Positions 8,892-21,023 of a stretch of DNA of 64,000 nt are shown piece after piece. The translations under genes and the position numbers were made by a program. This DNA comes from Aureimonas populi. Its GTDB lineage: Bacteria > Pseudomonadota > Alphaproteobacteria > Rhizobiales > Rhizobiaceae. Each line of letters starts with the position of its first letter. The first letter of the stretch is position 1. Under the pieces are notes generated by a model that was given only the letters and a program-made list of their open reading frames with translations, did no database searches and was not told the origin of the DNA. Location of the stretch: contig NZ_CP072611.1 in NCBI RefSeq assembly GCF_017815515.1, forward strand, positions 3,472,001-3,536,000. The letters run 5' to 3'.

Positions 8892-9081
8892 GGCGAATCT
8901 CGTATCGGGCGCTTAACTCCCGCATCCTTTATGAATCCTTCGCGCCACTTGCGGTAGCGGGACGGTTGCATAGCTCACCTGCGCGATACGCGCGGCCTTT
9001 CTGGCGCTCCCTTCATCCTTTCTTCATATTCCCGCGCTCGGCTCCCGCTCACCCGCCGTTCGGCCAACCGGAGATCCCATC

Positions 9082-10905
9082 ATGTTCCAAAGCTTCGACG
9101 AAGCCGGCAGCTCGGCCGAAAGCGCCAGCCGGCTCGACCGTCTGAAGACGATTCTGGCGCAGGCGGGGGTCGACGGCTTCCTCGTGCCGCGCGCGGACGA
9201 GCACCAGAACGAGTACATTCCCGAATCGGCCGAGCGCCTGCGCTGGCTCACGGGCTTCACCGGCTCGGCCGGCTTCGCGGTGGTGCTGCCGGACAAGGCG
9301 GCGGTCTTCTCGGACGGCCGCTATACCGTTCAGCTATCCGCCCAGCTCGACACGCGCGCCTTCACGCCCGTCAACTCCGTGGAAACCACCCTCGCCAGCT
9401 ATCTGGAGGCCAACGCGAAGGGCCTGAAGATCGGATTCGACCCCTGGCTGCATACGCTCGGGGAGGTCGCCGCGCTGCGCAAGGCGGGCGAACGCCACGG
9501 ATTCACCCTCGTGCCGATGTCGCGCAACGCCATCGATCTGGTCTGGCAGGACCGCCCGGCAGCGCCCAAGGGCCGCGTCTCCATCCACCCGGACGAGTTC
9601 GCGGGCCGGACGGCCGAGGAGAAGCGCGAGGAGCTGGCCCGCGCCGTGGATAAGGCCGGCGCCGAACTGGCGGTCCTCTCCGACCCCGCCTCGATCGCGT
9701 GGGCGCTGAACATTCGCGGGCAGGACGTGGCGCACAAGCCGCTGGCGCTCAGCTTCCTCGTTCTGCGCCAGAACGGCCTGCCGGTCCTCTTCATGGACCC
9801 GGACAAGCTCGACGACCGGACCCGCCCGCCCCTGGCCGAACGCGCCGAGCTCGCCGCGCCGGAGAGCTTCGAGCGCGAGTTGCGCAAGCTCGCGCAGGGC
9901 GCACGCGTGATGCTGGACCCGGCCCTCACCGCGCGACGCATCGCCGACATCGTGGAAAGCGCCGGCGGCACGGTGGTGGAAGCGCCCGACCCGGTGGCCC
10001 TGCCCCGCGCCCGCAAGAACGAGGCGGAGATCGCGGGCTCGCGCGCCGCGCACAGGCGCGACGGCGCCGCGATGGTGGCGTTCCTCGCCTGGCTCGACGG
10101 TCAGCCCTCGGGCAGCCTGACGGAGATCGACGCCGCGCAAAAGCTGGAGGAGATTCGCAGGACGTTCGCCGAGCGCGACGGGACGGCCCTGCGCGACATC
10201 TCCTTCGACACCATCTCCGCCGCCGGGCCCAACGCCGCCCTGCCCCATTATCGCGTCAACCACGGCTCGAACCGGGTGCTCGGCGAGGGCGAGGTCTATC
10301 TCGTGGATTCGGGCGGGCAGTACCAGGACGGCACCACCGACATCACCCGCACCGTCGCCATCGGCGCGGTGCCGCATGAGGTGAAACGCAAGTTCACGCT
10401 GGTTCTGAAGGGCATGATCGCCATCTCCACCGCGCGCTTCCCGAAAGGCACGCGCGGCCTCGACCTCGATCCGCTGGCCCGCATCGCGCTGTGGCGCGAC
10501 GGTTCGGACTACGCCCACGGCACCGGCCACGGGGTCGGGTCCTATCTCGGCGTGCACGAGGGGCCGCAATCGATCTCACGGCGCGGGGCGGCTGTGCTGG
10601 AGGCGGGGATGATCCTGTCCAACGAGCCCGGATACTACCGCGAGGGCGCCTTCGGCATCCGCATCGAGAACCTGCTCCTCACCCTGCCCCCGGCAGCGGT
10701 GGAGGGCGGCGACATCGAGACGCACGGTTTCGAGACCCTGACCTTCGCGCCCATCGACCGGCGCCTGATCCTGCCTTCGCTCATGGAACGGGGCGAGATC
10801 GAGTGGCTGCACGCCTATCACCGCGAGGTGCGCGGGCTTCTCTCCCCGCTGGTGGACGAGGAGGAGCGGCTCTGGCTGGAGCAGGCGACGGCGCCGCTGG
10901 CCTGA
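9082..10905 (+). CDS. Xaa-Pro aminopeptidase (M24B, aminopeptidase P family)
   Basis: A 607-residue cytosolic metallopeptidase that removes N-terminal residues preceding proline. It has the three-part architecture of long aminopeptidase P enzymes: two creatinase-like N-terminal domains (about 15-310, with VPRADEHQNEYIP and LTGFTGSAGFAVV) and a pita-bread catalytic domain (about 315-540). Dimetal ligands are visible: the aspartates in VDSGGQYQDGTTDITRT, His in GTGHGVGSYLGVHEGP, and the glutamates in NEPGYYREG and IRIENL. The start has GGAG eight bases upstream. A strong hairpin follows the stop. The gene is monocistronic. Confidence 0.93.
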   Translation: MFQSFDEAGSSAESASRLDRLKTILAQAGVDGFLVPRADEHQNEYIPESAERLRWLTGFTGSAGFAVVLPDKAAVFSDGRYTVQLSAQLDTRAFTPVNSVETTLASYLEANAKGLKIGFDPWLHTLGEVAALRKAGERHGFTLVPMSRNAIDLVWQDRPAAPKGRVSIHPDEFAGRTAEEKREELARAVDKAGAELAVLSDPASIAWALNIRGQDVAHKPLALSFLVLRQNGLPVLFMDPDKLDDRTRPPLAERAELAAPESFERELRKLAQGARVMLDPALTARRIADIVESAGGTVVEAPDPVALPRARKNEAEIAGSRAAHRRDGAAMVAFLAWLDGQPSGSLTEIDAAQKLEEIRRTFAERDGTALRDISFDTISAAGPNAALPHYRVNHGSNRVLGEGEVYLVDSGGQYQDGTTDITRTVAIGAVPHEVKRKFTLVLKGMIAISTARFPKGTRGLDLDPLARIALWRDGSDYAHGTGHGVGSYLGVHEGPQSISRRGAAVLEAGMILSNEPGYYREGAFGIRIENLLLTLPPAAVEGGDIETHGFETLTFAPIDRRLILPSLMERGEIEWLHAYHREVRGLLSPLVDEEERLWLEQATAPLA

Positions 10906-10914
10906 CGACGCCGA

Positions 10915-10947
10915 AAGGCCCACGGCGGATCCCTCGCCGTGGGCCTT
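10915..10947. terminator. Bidirectional hairpin terminator between pepP-like gene and BA14K gene
   Basis: A perfect 13-base stem, AAGGCCCACGGCG (10915-10927) with CGCCGTGGGCCTT (10935-10947), has a 7-base loop. It lies between two convergent genes (stops at 10905 and 10976) and is symmetric, so it can serve both strands. No long T-run follows on either side. Confidence 0.7.
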
Positions 10948-10975
10948 CACGCTTCCCGACGGGGCCGGCTTGCCG

Positions 10976-11476
10976 TTACTGGCAGAGGCGGCGCGGGCCG
11001 TTATAGGGCTGGAACGTGCCCGAGCGCGCGTCGAAGGACCGGTAGCGCTGCGAGCAGTACTGGTACCACTCGTTGGTCCACGGAGCCGGGCGATACGAGG
11101 AGTAGGAAGGCGCGGGCTGCGCATAGCGGCGCTCGACATAACGCGGCTGGTTGGCCGCGCCGGCGATGATCGCACCGGCCGCAAGGCCCGCGATCGCGCC
11201 GCCGATCACCGCACCGCTGTTGGAGCGGCGGCGGTTGTCGCGATAATGGCGCCGGTCGCCACGGTAGTGCCTGTCACCCCGCCACTGGCGATCGCCCCGC
11301 CACTGCCGGTCACCACGGTAGTGGCGGCCACCGTAATACTGCGCCTGCGCCTCGGACGCGCCCAGCACAGAGCCGACCACGGGGGCCGACTGGGGAATGG
11401 CTATGGAAGCGGGAAGCATCGCCGCCGCCAGAGCGACCGCCAAAGCCTTCCCGCCGAACAACTTCATGATACGCAT
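10976..11476 (-). CDS. BA14K family secreted protein
   Basis: A 166-residue exported protein. The N-terminus is a signal peptide with a long hydrophobic core ending near SEAQAQ (about residue 46). Next come arginine-rich tandem repeats built on RGDRQW and RGDRHY (about 52-85), a glycine/alanine membrane-like segment AVIGGAIAGLAAGAIIAGA (about 89-107), and the diagnostic C-terminus. That C-terminus has W..YCSQRYRSFDARSGTFQPYNGPRRLC and two cysteines, as in the Brucella 14-kDa immunoreactive protein family. BA14K proteins are linked to envelope properties and lectin-like activity in Brucella; the function here is inferred only by family. GGAGG lies five bases before the ATG. Convergent with the aminopeptidase. 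Confidence 0.85.
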   Translation of the reverse strand: MRIMKLFGGKALAVALAAAMLPASIAIPQSAPVVGSVLGASEAQAQYYGGRHYRGDRQWRGDRQWRGDRHYRGDRRHYRDNRRRSNSGAVIGGAIAGLAAGAIIAGAANQPRYVERRYAQPAPSYSSYRPAPWTNEWYQYCSQRYRSFDARSGTFQPYNGPRRLCQ

Positions 11477-11700
11477 GCTCGCCTCCAGGGCGGTTCGTTG
11501 AAGAGATGTACTGAATTAACCAGTCTGCGCCTGAACGGTTCCTGAACGCACATGCGAACGGCTCGGGGAGCAAACCGGCGCCGGGCCATAGAAACGCGGC
11601 GGTTGACGAAAACTTTTGCGAGACCACGCACTTCGAGGTTCGAATTCGCTCAGCTTTCATCCTATATAGGCGCGACAATCATGCGTTACGGGAGATCGGG

Positions 11701-12684
11701 ATGATCGCGCTACATCGATTCAGGTTCGCCACGCTTCTTGCGGTCTTCACGTTGATCTTCTCCTCGATCGCGGTGGACTATGCCGAAGCACGCCGCGGCG
11801 GCAGTTTCGGCAGCCGGGGTGCGCGCACCTTCCAGAGCGCGCCCGCGACCAACACCGCGCCCTCCGCCGCCCCCGTCCAGCGCTCGGTCACGCCCAACCA
11901 GGCGGCGCGGCCCGGCGCACCGGCAGCGGGCGCTGCCGCCGGCGCTGCCGCCACGCGCGGCGGCTTCCTCGGCTCGCCGCTGATGCGCGGCTTGCTCCTG
12001 GGCGGCCTCTTCGGCGTGCTGATGGGCACGGGCTTCGGCGGCATGGCCGGTATGCTCGGCTTCCTCCTCCAGATCGCGCTGATCGCCGGTCTCGCATTCC
12101 TTCTCATCCGCCTCTTCCGCTCGCGCTCGCAGCCGGCGGCAGCGGGCGCCCCGAACCGGATGGCCTATGAGGGCAAGCCCGGGAATACGGGGCGCGACTT
12201 CCGCCATCTCGGCGCGGGCCTGGGCGGGGGCGGCGGCGCGGCGGCGGCCGCGGCGCCCGAAAGCGTCTCGAAGGGTGACGAGCTGGGCATCACGCCGGCC
12301 GACCTGGAGATTTTCCAGTCCCGCCTCTACGCCCTCCAGGAAGCGTTCGGCCGTGAGGACTACGCCGCGATCCGCGAGATCACCACGCCCGAGATCATGT
12401 CCTACCTCTCCGAGGAGCTGTCGCAGAACGCCACGCGCGGCGTGAAGAGCGAGGTGCGCGACGTGGAGCTGTTGCAGGGCGATGTCGCCGAAAGCTGGAA
12501 GGAAGGCTCGCGCGAATTCGCCACCGTCGCCATGCGCTACTCGATGATCCAGTTCCTGCGTGACCGCCAGAGCGGCGAGATCGTGGAGGGCAGCGAGAGC
12601 GAGCCGGTGGAATCCACCGAGGTCTGGACCTTCCTGCGCGACCATCAGGACGAGTGGAAGCTGACGGCGATCCAGGAGGCCTGA
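11701..12684 (+). CDS. Tim44-like domain membrane protein
   Basis: A 327-residue protein with an N-terminal signal or anchor (about 7-30), a low-complexity Ala/Pro/Gly region with RRGGSFGSRGARTF, and a glycine-rich hydrophobic block forming one or two membrane segments (about 93-140). The C-terminal Tim44/MBA1-like domain (about 195-325) contains FQSRLYALQEAFGREDYAAIREITTPE and TEVWTFLRDHQDEWKLTAIQ. Alphaproteobacterial members are inner-membrane proteins related to the mitochondrial TIM44 lipid-binding domain; their bacterial role is not settled. GGGAG lies six bases before the ATG. A hairpin separates it from the convergent AzlCD operon. Confidence 0.85.
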   Translation: MIALHRFRFATLLAVFTLIFSSIAVDYAEARRGGSFGSRGARTFQSAPATNTAPSAAPVQRSVTPNQAARPGAPAAGAAAGAAATRGGFLGSPLMRGLLLGGLFGVLMGTGFGGMAGMLGFLLQIALIAGLAFLLIRLFRSRSQPAAAGAPNRMAYEGKPGNTGRDFRHLGAGLGGGGGAAAAAAPESVSKGDELGITPADLEIFQSRLYALQEAFGREDYAAIREITTPEIMSYLSEELSQNATRGVKSEVRDVELLQGDVAESWKEGSREFATVAMRYSMIQFLRDRQSGEIVEGSESEPVESTEVWTFLRDHQDEWKLTAIQEA

Positions 12685-12711
12685 TTCGCCTTATCCTGCG
12701 AAAACCAGACA

Positions 12712-12740
12712 GAACGGCGGGCCCCGGTGGCCCGCCGTTC
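12712..12740. terminator. Bidirectional hairpin terminator (Tim44-like gene / azlD)
   Basis: GAACGGCGGGCC (12712-12723) pairs perfectly with GGCCCGCCGTTC (12729-12740) around a five-base loop, followed by TCGTTT on the plus strand. It sits between convergent genes ending at 12684 and 12746. Confidence 0.75.
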
Positions 12741-12745
12741 TCGTT

Positions 12746-13042
12746 TCAGTATCCGGCGCTCCTGGCGAGGGCCGCCGCCAGAAGGCCGACGATCACGGTC
12801 TGGAGCACGGAAAGGCGAAGCGCCAGGAAACCCGAGGCGATGATGATGATTCGCTCCAGCCAGCCGCCATCCACGAAGACCGGCGTGACGATGGTGACGA
12901 GCATGGCGGCCGGCACCGCGTCCAGCGCCGCCTCGAGGCGCGGCGGCACCCGTTCGAACCGTGACAGCACCAGATGGCCCGCGAAGCGCGTGGCGTAGGT
13001 CAGAAGGCCGGAGAGGGCGATCAGAAGCCAGATGTCGCTCAC
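12746..13042 (-). CDS. azlD: AzlD family branched-chain amino acid exporter subunit
   Basis: A 98-residue integral membrane protein with three to four hydrophobic segments and the typical opening IWLLIALSGLLTYATRFAG plus VPAAMLVTIVTPVF. It is the small partner of AzlC, together forming a branched-chain amino acid efflux system. It starts with GTG at 13042, overlapping the azlC stop in a GTGA motif, so the two are coupled. Its length is normal for AzlD. A long artefactual extension of the same frame into azlC was rejected. Confidence 0.9.
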   Translation of the reverse strand: MSDIWLLIALSGLLTYATRFAGHLVLSRFERVPPRLEAALDAVPAAMLVTIVTPVFVDGGWLERIIIIASGFLALRLSVLQTVIVGLLAAALARSAGY

Positions 13043-13776
13043 GGCGCACCGTTCCCCGCCGGCCGGCGCAGCGCGGCCACGGCGATGCCCGCGAGGCCGC
13101 CGAGCGTAACGTGCCACGGCGAGCCTATCGTGACGTAGACGAGAATGGAGACGATCGCCGCCACGCCGGCGACGGGGAGGAACCCGGCGCGCTGGCGGAA
13201 CGCCATGGTCTGCGCGATGAAATAGACCGGCAGGATGAGATCGAAGCCGAAGGCCCGCTGGTCCTCGATCAGCCCACCGAAGATCGCTCCCAGAAGCGTC
13301 GATACGGACCATCCAACATACAGCATCAGGCCGAAGGTGAAGTAATAGCTGCGCGTGAGCCGGCGGTGCCCCACGCGCTCCTCGGCGGCGGCGAAGAGCG
13401 GATCGACCAGAACGAAGAACGCCGCCGCCTTCTCGCCCCGGCTGAAGTGCCCGAGATGGCGCCCGATGGAGGCCGAATAGAGCACGTGGCGAAAATTCAG
13501 CGCGACCACGGCGATGAGAATCGACCAGATGGGCGAGGACAGGGCCAGAAGCTGAAGCGCCACGAACTGGCTGGCGCCGGCATAGACGGTGGCCGAGAAA
13601 CCCACCGTCTGCGCCACGGTCAGGCCGGAATCCACCGCCAGCGTTCCGAACAGGGCCCCGAACGGCATGAGCGCGATGAGAAGCGGCAGCACCTCGCGCG
13701 CCCCTTGGCGGACGTCCGCCCATGAGGACACTGCGCCGTGCGAGGGCAGGCTCCGCCCGCCTTGCAGATCCGGCAC
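13039..13776 (-). CDS. azlC: AzlC family branched-chain amino acid permease
   Basis: A 245-residue polytopic membrane protein, the large subunit of the AzlCD (LIV-E-like) exporter. It shows the family pattern LIALMPFGALFGTLAVDSGLTVAQT at its start. SATVYAGASQFVALQLL is followed by the ALNFRHVLYSASIG motif and several further membrane helices. Translation begins at GTG 13776, behind a strong GGAGGAGGGG ribosome site. It is co-transcribed and coupled with azlD. Confidence 0.9.
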   Translation of the reverse strand: MPDLQGGRSLPSHGAVSSWADVRQGAREVLPLLIALMPFGALFGTLAVDSGLTVAQTVGFSATVYAGASQFVALQLLALSSPIWSILIAVVALNFRHVLYSASIGRHLGHFSRGEKAAAFFVLVDPLFAAAEERVGHRRLTRSYYFTFGLMLYVGWSVSTLLGAIFGGLIEDQRAFGFDLILPVYFIAQTMAFRQRAGFLPVAGVAAIVSILVYVTIGSPWHVTLGGLAGIAVAALRRPAGNGAP

Positions 13777-13807
13777 TGCGCCCCTCCTCCCCCGAGGACG
13801 CCCCTTC

Positions 13808-14323
13808 CTAGAGGCGCATCTCGCCCGAGGGCTCTTCAGGCTCCGGCGTGCCTGGAGCGGCCTTCACGACGTTGCTGGTGAAATCGGCCATCACCACGCG
13901 CCACCAATCCACCGTATCCTCGAAATTCTCCGCGCTGACGGACCCCTTCAGGTTCACGTCCATCTCCAGCACAGGCTCGCCCTCGGTGTCGAGATAGGCG
14001 CGGCCGAAGCGCTTGTCGCGGTTCCACGCGTTCACCTGCTCCACGGTCAGCCCGGAAACCTCCCAGCCGGCGGCGAAGGAAACCGTGTTGCAATTGGCGT
14101 CCAGGTCGTCGCAATCGTAGAAATAGATGACGAAGGAAGTTCCCTCGATCCGCCCCCGGATCATGGGCGTATTGTCACCGGCCACGTCGAGCCGCGCCGA
14201 GCCGTAGCCGCGAACGAGGTCCGCGATGGCCTGCGGGTCGGTGCCGTCGATCCGCTCCTGCGCCTGGGAGGAAGCCGTCGCGGCCAGGAGAGACGCGGCG
14301 AGGATGGCAGCGGGGACGAACAT
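13808..14323 (-). CDS. YbjN domain-containing exported protein
   Basis: A 171-residue protein with a cleavable signal peptide (MFVPAAILAASLLAATASSQAQ) followed by a YbjN-like domain. That domain has DPQAIADLVRGYG, a beta-rich core FVIYFYDCDDLDANC, the motif VEQVNAWNRDKRFGRAY and EPVLEMDVNLKGSVSAENF. The start at 14323 has GGGAG seven bases upstream; an earlier in-frame start at 14392 would hide the signal peptide. YbjN-domain proteins are loosely tied to sensory regulation or chaperone-like roles; here the export signal points to the periplasm. It lies downstream of ligA, with a 65-base gap. Confidence 0.8.
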   Translation of the reverse strand: MFVPAAILAASLLAATASSQAQERIDGTDPQAIADLVRGYGSARLDVAGDNTPMIRGRIEGTSFVIYFYDCDDLDANCNTVSFAAGWEVSGLTVEQVNAWNRDKRFGRAYLDTEGEPVLEMDVNLKGSVSAENFEDTVDWWRVVMADFTSNVVKAAPGTPEPEEPSGEMRL

Positions 14324-14388
14324 GGCGAGACTCCCGGAAACACGGCACGCGAAACGCCGGGCCAAGCTATCGCAAAAGCGCCCGCCCG

Positions 14389-16947
<2,559 letters not shown>

Positions 16948-16991
16948 TCAGGACCGCTTGATAGCCGATTCCCGCGGCCCGTCGAAACGAT

Positions 16992-18665
16992 TCAGGCCCC
17001 GTGGCCGATCAGTCGGGCGGCGGCCGCGCGTGCCTCGTCGGTCACATGCTCGCCCGCCAGCATCCGGGCGATCTCCTCTTGCCGCGCCGGCACGTCCATC
17101 TCCGCCACGCGCGTCGCCAGCCTGTCCTCGCCGCCCGCCACGGCCGCCTTGGAGATGAGCAGATGCGTCGTGGCGCGCGCGGCCACTTGCGGGGCATGGG
17201 TGACGGAGAGCACCTGCACGCCCTGCCCGAGCTTGGCGAGGCGCCGCCCGATGGCATCCGCCACCGCGCCGCCGACCCCGGTGTCGATCTCGTCGAAGAC
17301 CAGCGTCGGCGCCGAGCCCCGGTCCGCCAGCGCCACCTTGAGCGCCAGCAGGAAGCGCGAAAGCTCGCCGCCGGACGCCACCTTCATCATCGGCCCCGCC
17401 CGCGTGCCGGGATTGGTGCGCACGAAGAACTCCGCCGTGTCGATGCCGGCGGGCGTCGGGCGCGCGGGGTCGCTCTGCATCTCCACAATGAACTCGGCCC
17501 GCTCCAGCTTCATGTCCGGCAGCTCGGCCATCACCGCGCCTTCCAGAAGCCGCGCCGTCGTGCGGCGCTGCCCGGACAACTCCGCCGCCAGCCTGTCGAA
17601 GGCGGCGCGGCGCTCGGCCGCCTCACGCTCCAGCGCGCCCACACGCTCCTCCCCGGCATCGAGATCGGCCAGATCGGCGATCATCTTCTCGGCGAGCACC
17701 GGCAGCTCGTCCACCGGCAGGTTGTACTTGCGCCCCGCAGCGCGCAGCGCGAACAGCCGCTCTTCCGTCGCCTCCAGCGCGCGCGGGTCGAATTCGAGGC
17801 TGCGCAGCGCGCCTTCAAGGCTCGTCTGCGCATCGGACAGCGCATCCAGCGCCGTGTCCAGCCGCTCCAGCGTCTCGTCCAGAAGTCCCGGCAGCTCGTC
17901 CTTGCGCCGGTCGAGACGGCGCAGGAGCCCCGCCAGCGCGGGAATGGCGGAGGCGGGGCCCGAAAGCTCCTCATGCGCCTCGTTCACGTCCGAGGCGATC
18001 TTTTCCGAGCGCATCATGGTCTGGCGCCTTTCCGCCAGTTCCTCCTCCTCGCCGGCCAGCGGCGAAAGCTCGGACAATTCCTCCACGGCCGCGCGCAAAT
18101 AGTCGGCCTCGCGCGCCGCCGCCTCCACCCGCGCGCGGTGGCGGGCCAGCTCGCCCTCGCACTGGCGCCATGCGGCATGGGCGGCCGCCACGGCTTCGGC
18201 CTGCGCGCCGAGGCCGCCATAGGCATCCAGAAGCTCGCGATGCGCCTCGGGGTCCACCAGCGCCCGGTCGTCGTGCTGGCCGTGGATCTCCACCAGCCCG
18301 GCACCCAGCTCGCGCATGAGGGAAACGCTGGCCGGCCTGTCATTGACGAAGACGCGCGTGCGCCCGTCCGCGCCCTGCACGCGGCGCAGGATGAGGTCTC
18401 CATCATCCTCGAAGCCGTTGGCCGCCAGCGCGGAGCGCGCGGGATGGTCTCCCGGCAGGTCGAAGACGGCCGTCACCTCCCCCTGCTTCGCGCCATGGCG
18501 CACGAGAGAGCCGTCGCCACGCCCGCCGAGCGCCAGCGACAGCGCGTCGAGCAGGATCGACTTGCCCGCGCCCGTCTCGCCGGTCAGCACCGAGAGCCCG
18601 TCCTTCAAGGACAGGTCGAGCTTTTCGATCAGCACGATGTCGCGGATGGAAAGATGGACCAGCAT
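16992..18665 (-). CDS. recN: DNA repair protein RecN (SMC-like ATPase)
   Basis: A 557-residue SMC-family ATPase used in double-strand break repair. Walker A is GETGAGKS (about 30-37) in the N-terminal head. Two coiled-coil arms rich in Ala, Glu and Arg follow, and the C-terminal head has the signature SGGELSRFLLALKVALA and Walker B LVFDEIDTGVGGAVADAIG. VEIHGQHDDRALVDPEAHRELLDAYGG-type sequence in the N-terminal half is diagnostic of RecN. It sits between bamD and ligA, a conserved alphaproteobacterial neighbourhood. Confidence 0.95.
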   Translation of the reverse strand: MLVHLSIRDIVLIEKLDLSLKDGLSVLTGETGAGKSILLDALSLALGGRGDGSLVRHGAKQGEVTAVFDLPGDHPARSALAANGFEDDGDLILRRVQGADGRTRVFVNDRPASVSLMRELGAGLVEIHGQHDDRALVDPEAHRELLDAYGGLGAQAEAVAAAHAAWRQCEGELARHRARVEAAAREADYLRAAVEELSELSPLAGEEEELAERRQTMMRSEKIASDVNEAHEELSGPASAIPALAGLLRRLDRRKDELPGLLDETLERLDTALDALSDAQTSLEGALRSLEFDPRALEATEERLFALRAAGRKYNLPVDELPVLAEKMIADLADLDAGEERVGALEREAAERRAAFDRLAAELSGQRRTTARLLEGAVMAELPDMKLERAEFIVEMQSDPARPTPAGIDTAEFFVRTNPGTRAGPMMKVASGGELSRFLLALKVALADRGSAPTLVFDEIDTGVGGAVADAIGRRLAKLGQGVQVLSVTHAPQVAARATTHLLISKAAVAGGEDRLATRVAEMDVPARQEEIARMLAGEHVTDEARAAAARLIGHGA

Positions 18666-18770
18666 GGATGCGGAGCGTGTCGCCTTTGGCGCCGTTGGCG
18701 GTGCGAGGCGAACATAAGGTGTCCGGCGCGCGCGGCAAAGCCTCCGGAAGAGGAGCCGGGACCGGAAATG

Positions 18771-18798
18771 GAGAGGCCGGCTTGAAAGCCGGCCTCTC
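18771..18798 (-). terminator. Hairpin after bamD
   Basis: GAGAGGCCGGCTT (18771-18783) pairs with AAGCCGGCCTCTC (18786-18798) in a 12-13 base stem with a minimal loop, starting 9 bases past the bamD stop. No T-run follows on the minus strand, so it may be a terminator, an mRNA-stabilising end, or leaky readthrough into recN. Confidence 0.6.
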
Positions 18799-18807
18799 GG
18801 GAAGCGA

Positions 18808-19749
18808 TCAGGCGCTCGGCGGGGGTCCGAGCACCGGGTCGGCCGCGACGGCCGACGGCGCGGGATCGCGCGGGCCGCCCGTGATCAGCCGCGTGGCGTT
18901 TCCGAACCAGGAATCGGACGTGCCGTCGCGCGGTTGGAGGCCGCCCGACTGAAGCAGGGCGTAGGAATCGGCATACCACTGCGAATCGGGGAAGTTCTGG
19001 CCGAGAACGGAGGCGGCCGCCTGCGCTTCCTGCTGGAGGCCCATGGAGAGATAGGCTTCCGTCAGGCGCGCCAGCGCTTCCTCCACATGGCGGGTCTGCG
19101 GGTAGGTATCCACGACATTGCGGAAGCGGTTGATGGCCGCGATATATTCGCGCCGCTCCAGGTAATAGCGCCCGACCTGCATCTCCTTGCCGGCGAGCTG
19201 GTCCCGCGCCTGGCGCAGCTTGGCGCGCGAATCCTCGACATATTCGGATTCGGGATAACGGTCGATCACCTCCTGGAACGCGTTCGCCGCGCGCGCCGTC
19301 TGCGCCTGGTCGCGCGTCACGTCCGGCATCTGCCGGAAGTAGGAGAGCCCGGTGATGTACTGCGCGTAGGCCGCCTCGTTCGAGCCCGGATAGAGCGTGA
19401 CGTAGCGGCGCGCGGAGGAGACCGCCTCGTCATAGTCCTGCGCGCGGTAGGAGGTGAAGGAGCGCATGATCAGCGCCCGGCGGGCATATTCCGAATAGGG
19501 ATGCTGCCGGTCGATCGCCTGGAACTTGGCCGAAGCCTCGCGCAGGCGCCCGTTCTCCAGATTGGCCAGGCCCTGATTGTAGAGCACATCCGCCGGCTCC
19601 GTCTGCGAAGCGAGCGCCAGCGCGTCGAAATTGTCGTCGTCACCGCCGGACATGCAGCCCGAGAGCGCCATGGCCGAGACGCCGAGCGCGAGCCCGAGGG
19701 CAGCGCGCGTCATGACAGGCCGGCTGCCCTTTCGCGAGTGAATGCGCAT
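18808..19749 (-). CDS. bamD: Outer membrane assembly lipoprotein BamD
   Basis: A 313-residue lipoprotein of the BAM complex that inserts beta-barrel proteins in the outer membrane. The signal peptide ends in lipobox LSGC near residue 32. Five TPR-like helical repeats follow, with [68 protein letters not shown] and [19 protein letters not shown]. The C-terminal tail (about 275-313) is Pro/Ala-rich and longer than in E. coli. AGGGGAAG lies just before the ATG. It is downstream of lpxC in the usual alphaproteobacterial order. Confidence 0.95.
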   Translation of the reverse strand: MRIHSRKGSRPVMTRAALGLALGVSAMALSGCMSGGDDDNFDALALASQTEPADVLYNQGLANLENGRLREASAKFQAIDRQHPYSEYARRALIMRSFTSYRAQDYDEAVSSARRYVTLYPGSNEAAYAQYITGLSYFRQMPDVTRDQAQTARAANAFQEVIDRYPESEYVEDSRAKLRQARDQLAGKEMQVGRYYLERREYIAAINRFRNVVDTYPQTRHVEEALARLTEAYLSMGLQQEAQAAASVLGQNFPDSQWYADSYALLQSGGLQPRDGTSDSWFGNATRLITGGPRDPAPSAVAADPVLGPPPSA

Positions 19750-19889
19750 GGAAGTCTTCCCCTGCTGATGCGTCCCCGCGCCCGCCGAGGCGGCGCGCCT
19801 TCCCGCTTCTCTACAGGCAAGCGGAAAGGTCCGACAACGTTTGAAGACGAGGCAACACGCCTTTTTTGAGGCGCGGCGCCCCGAAAGCG

Positions 19890-20846
19890 TCAGAGAACCT
19901 GCGGCCCGAGGGCCGAGGCGGCCGCCACCGCGAGGGACGCGGCGCGCGAGCTGCGGGCCGGCGCCAGGGGCACTTCCACGATCTCGTAGGCGCTGCGATC
20001 CGACAGGAGCGCGCCCAACGCCATCGCGTTCAGCCGGTGGCCGCCGCGATAGGAGCGATAGCAGCCCAGGATGCGCGCGCCGGCCAGGGCCTGGTCGCCG
20101 ATGGCGTCGAGCGCCTTATGGCGCACGAACTCGTCCTCGTAGCGCAAGCCGCCCGGATTGATGACGCGGTCGTCGTCGCCGATCACGACGGAATTCTCCA
20201 GCGACGAGCCCAGCGCGTGGCCGGAGGCCCAGAGCCGCTCCACGTCCTTCATGAAGCCGAAGGTGCGCGCGCGCGCAACTTCGCGGCGGAAGGTCTGGGG
20301 CGTCAGGTCGAGCGACAGCATCTGGCGCCCGATGGCGGGCGTGGCGAAGTCGATCTCGATCTCGAAACGGCTGCCGTCATACGGCAGGTATTGGCCGCGC
20401 GCACCCTGCATCTCGACGGTCACGGGCTTGAGCACGCGGATCATGCGGCGCGAGGCGCGCTGCTTCACGAGGCCCGCCTCGATCATGCCCTCCACGAATC
20501 GGGAGGCGCAGCCGTCCATGATCGGCACCTCGCCGCCCTCGACCTCGATGATGACGTTGTCGACGTCCATCGCGTAAAGGGCCGCCATCAGGTGCTCGAC
20601 CGTGGAGACGTGCACGCCCTGGACATCGCCCACGACGGTGGCAAGATCGGTGGAGGAGACATTGGCCGAGACGGCGCGAATCTCGCGCACGAAGCCGGAG
20701 GGCTCGAACAGGTGGAACACCACTCCGGTGTCGGGTTCGGCCGGATGCAGCACGATGGAGACCGCCGCACCGCCATGGACGCCGACGCCATTGAACTCGA
20801 TACGCGCGCCGATCGTCTGCTGATGCTGTGTCACGCCCGGAAACAT
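19890..20846 (-). CDS. lpxC: UDP-3-O-acyl-N-acetylglucosamine deacetylase LpxC
   Basis: The zinc deacetylase committing UDP-sugar to lipid A synthesis. With the ATG at 20846 it has 318 residues, the normal length. Zinc ligands are His85 (TVEHLMAAL), His243 and Asp247 ([10 protein letters not shown]), and the catalytic His270 lies in GGHRLNAM. The start is uncertain. A GTG at 20834 has a better-placed AAGGA site, and an in-frame ATG further up (about 20936) would add 30 residues that look unlike the family. The 280-base gap to ftsZ carries the ftsZ terminator and a perfect CtrA-type box, suggesting that lpxC has its own cell-cycle-controlled promoter. Confidence 0.93.
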   Translation of the reverse strand: MFPGVTQHQQTIGARIEFNGVGVHGGAAVSIVLHPAEPDTGVVFHLFEPSGFVREIRAVSANVSSTDLATVVGDVQGVHVSTVEHLMAALYAMDVDNVIIEVEGGEVPIMDGCASRFVEGMIEAGLVKQRASRRMIRVLKPVTVEMQGARGQYLPYDGSRFEIEIDFATPAIGRQMLSLDLTPQTFRREVARARTFGFMKDVERLWASGHALGSSLENSVVIGDDDRVINPGGLRYEDEFVRHKALDAIGDQALAGARILGCYRSYRGGHRLNAMALGALLSDRSAYEIVEVPLAPARSSRAASLAVAAASALGPQVL

Positions 20847-21023
20847 CCTTCTCGCCGATTTCCGATACTCATGCTCGAAGACCGGAAAACCCGCATCACC
20901 GCGAGCCGGAGGCCAGGGGCCCTGCCGGCTCATCAGGTGCGAGCTCTTTCTTGTCTCCAAAATAAAGTTCGGCCGGCCCGCGACCAAATCACGCTTTCTT
21001 ACTCCGTGTTACCGCAACACCTC

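Noticed and set aside
11220..11340. Tandem repeats near 11.3 kb considered as a CRISPR-like array
   Set aside because: They are in-frame coding repeats of the BA14K protein without unique spacers.
11636..11655. GGTTCGAATTC resembling a tRNA T-loop
   Set aside because: No acceptor, D or anticodon arms can be built around it; it is part of a promoter-side gap.
20847..20987. Longer LpxC N-terminus
   Set aside because: The added residues are Arg/Pro-rich, absent from the family, and the ribosome sites are weaker than those near 20834-20846.
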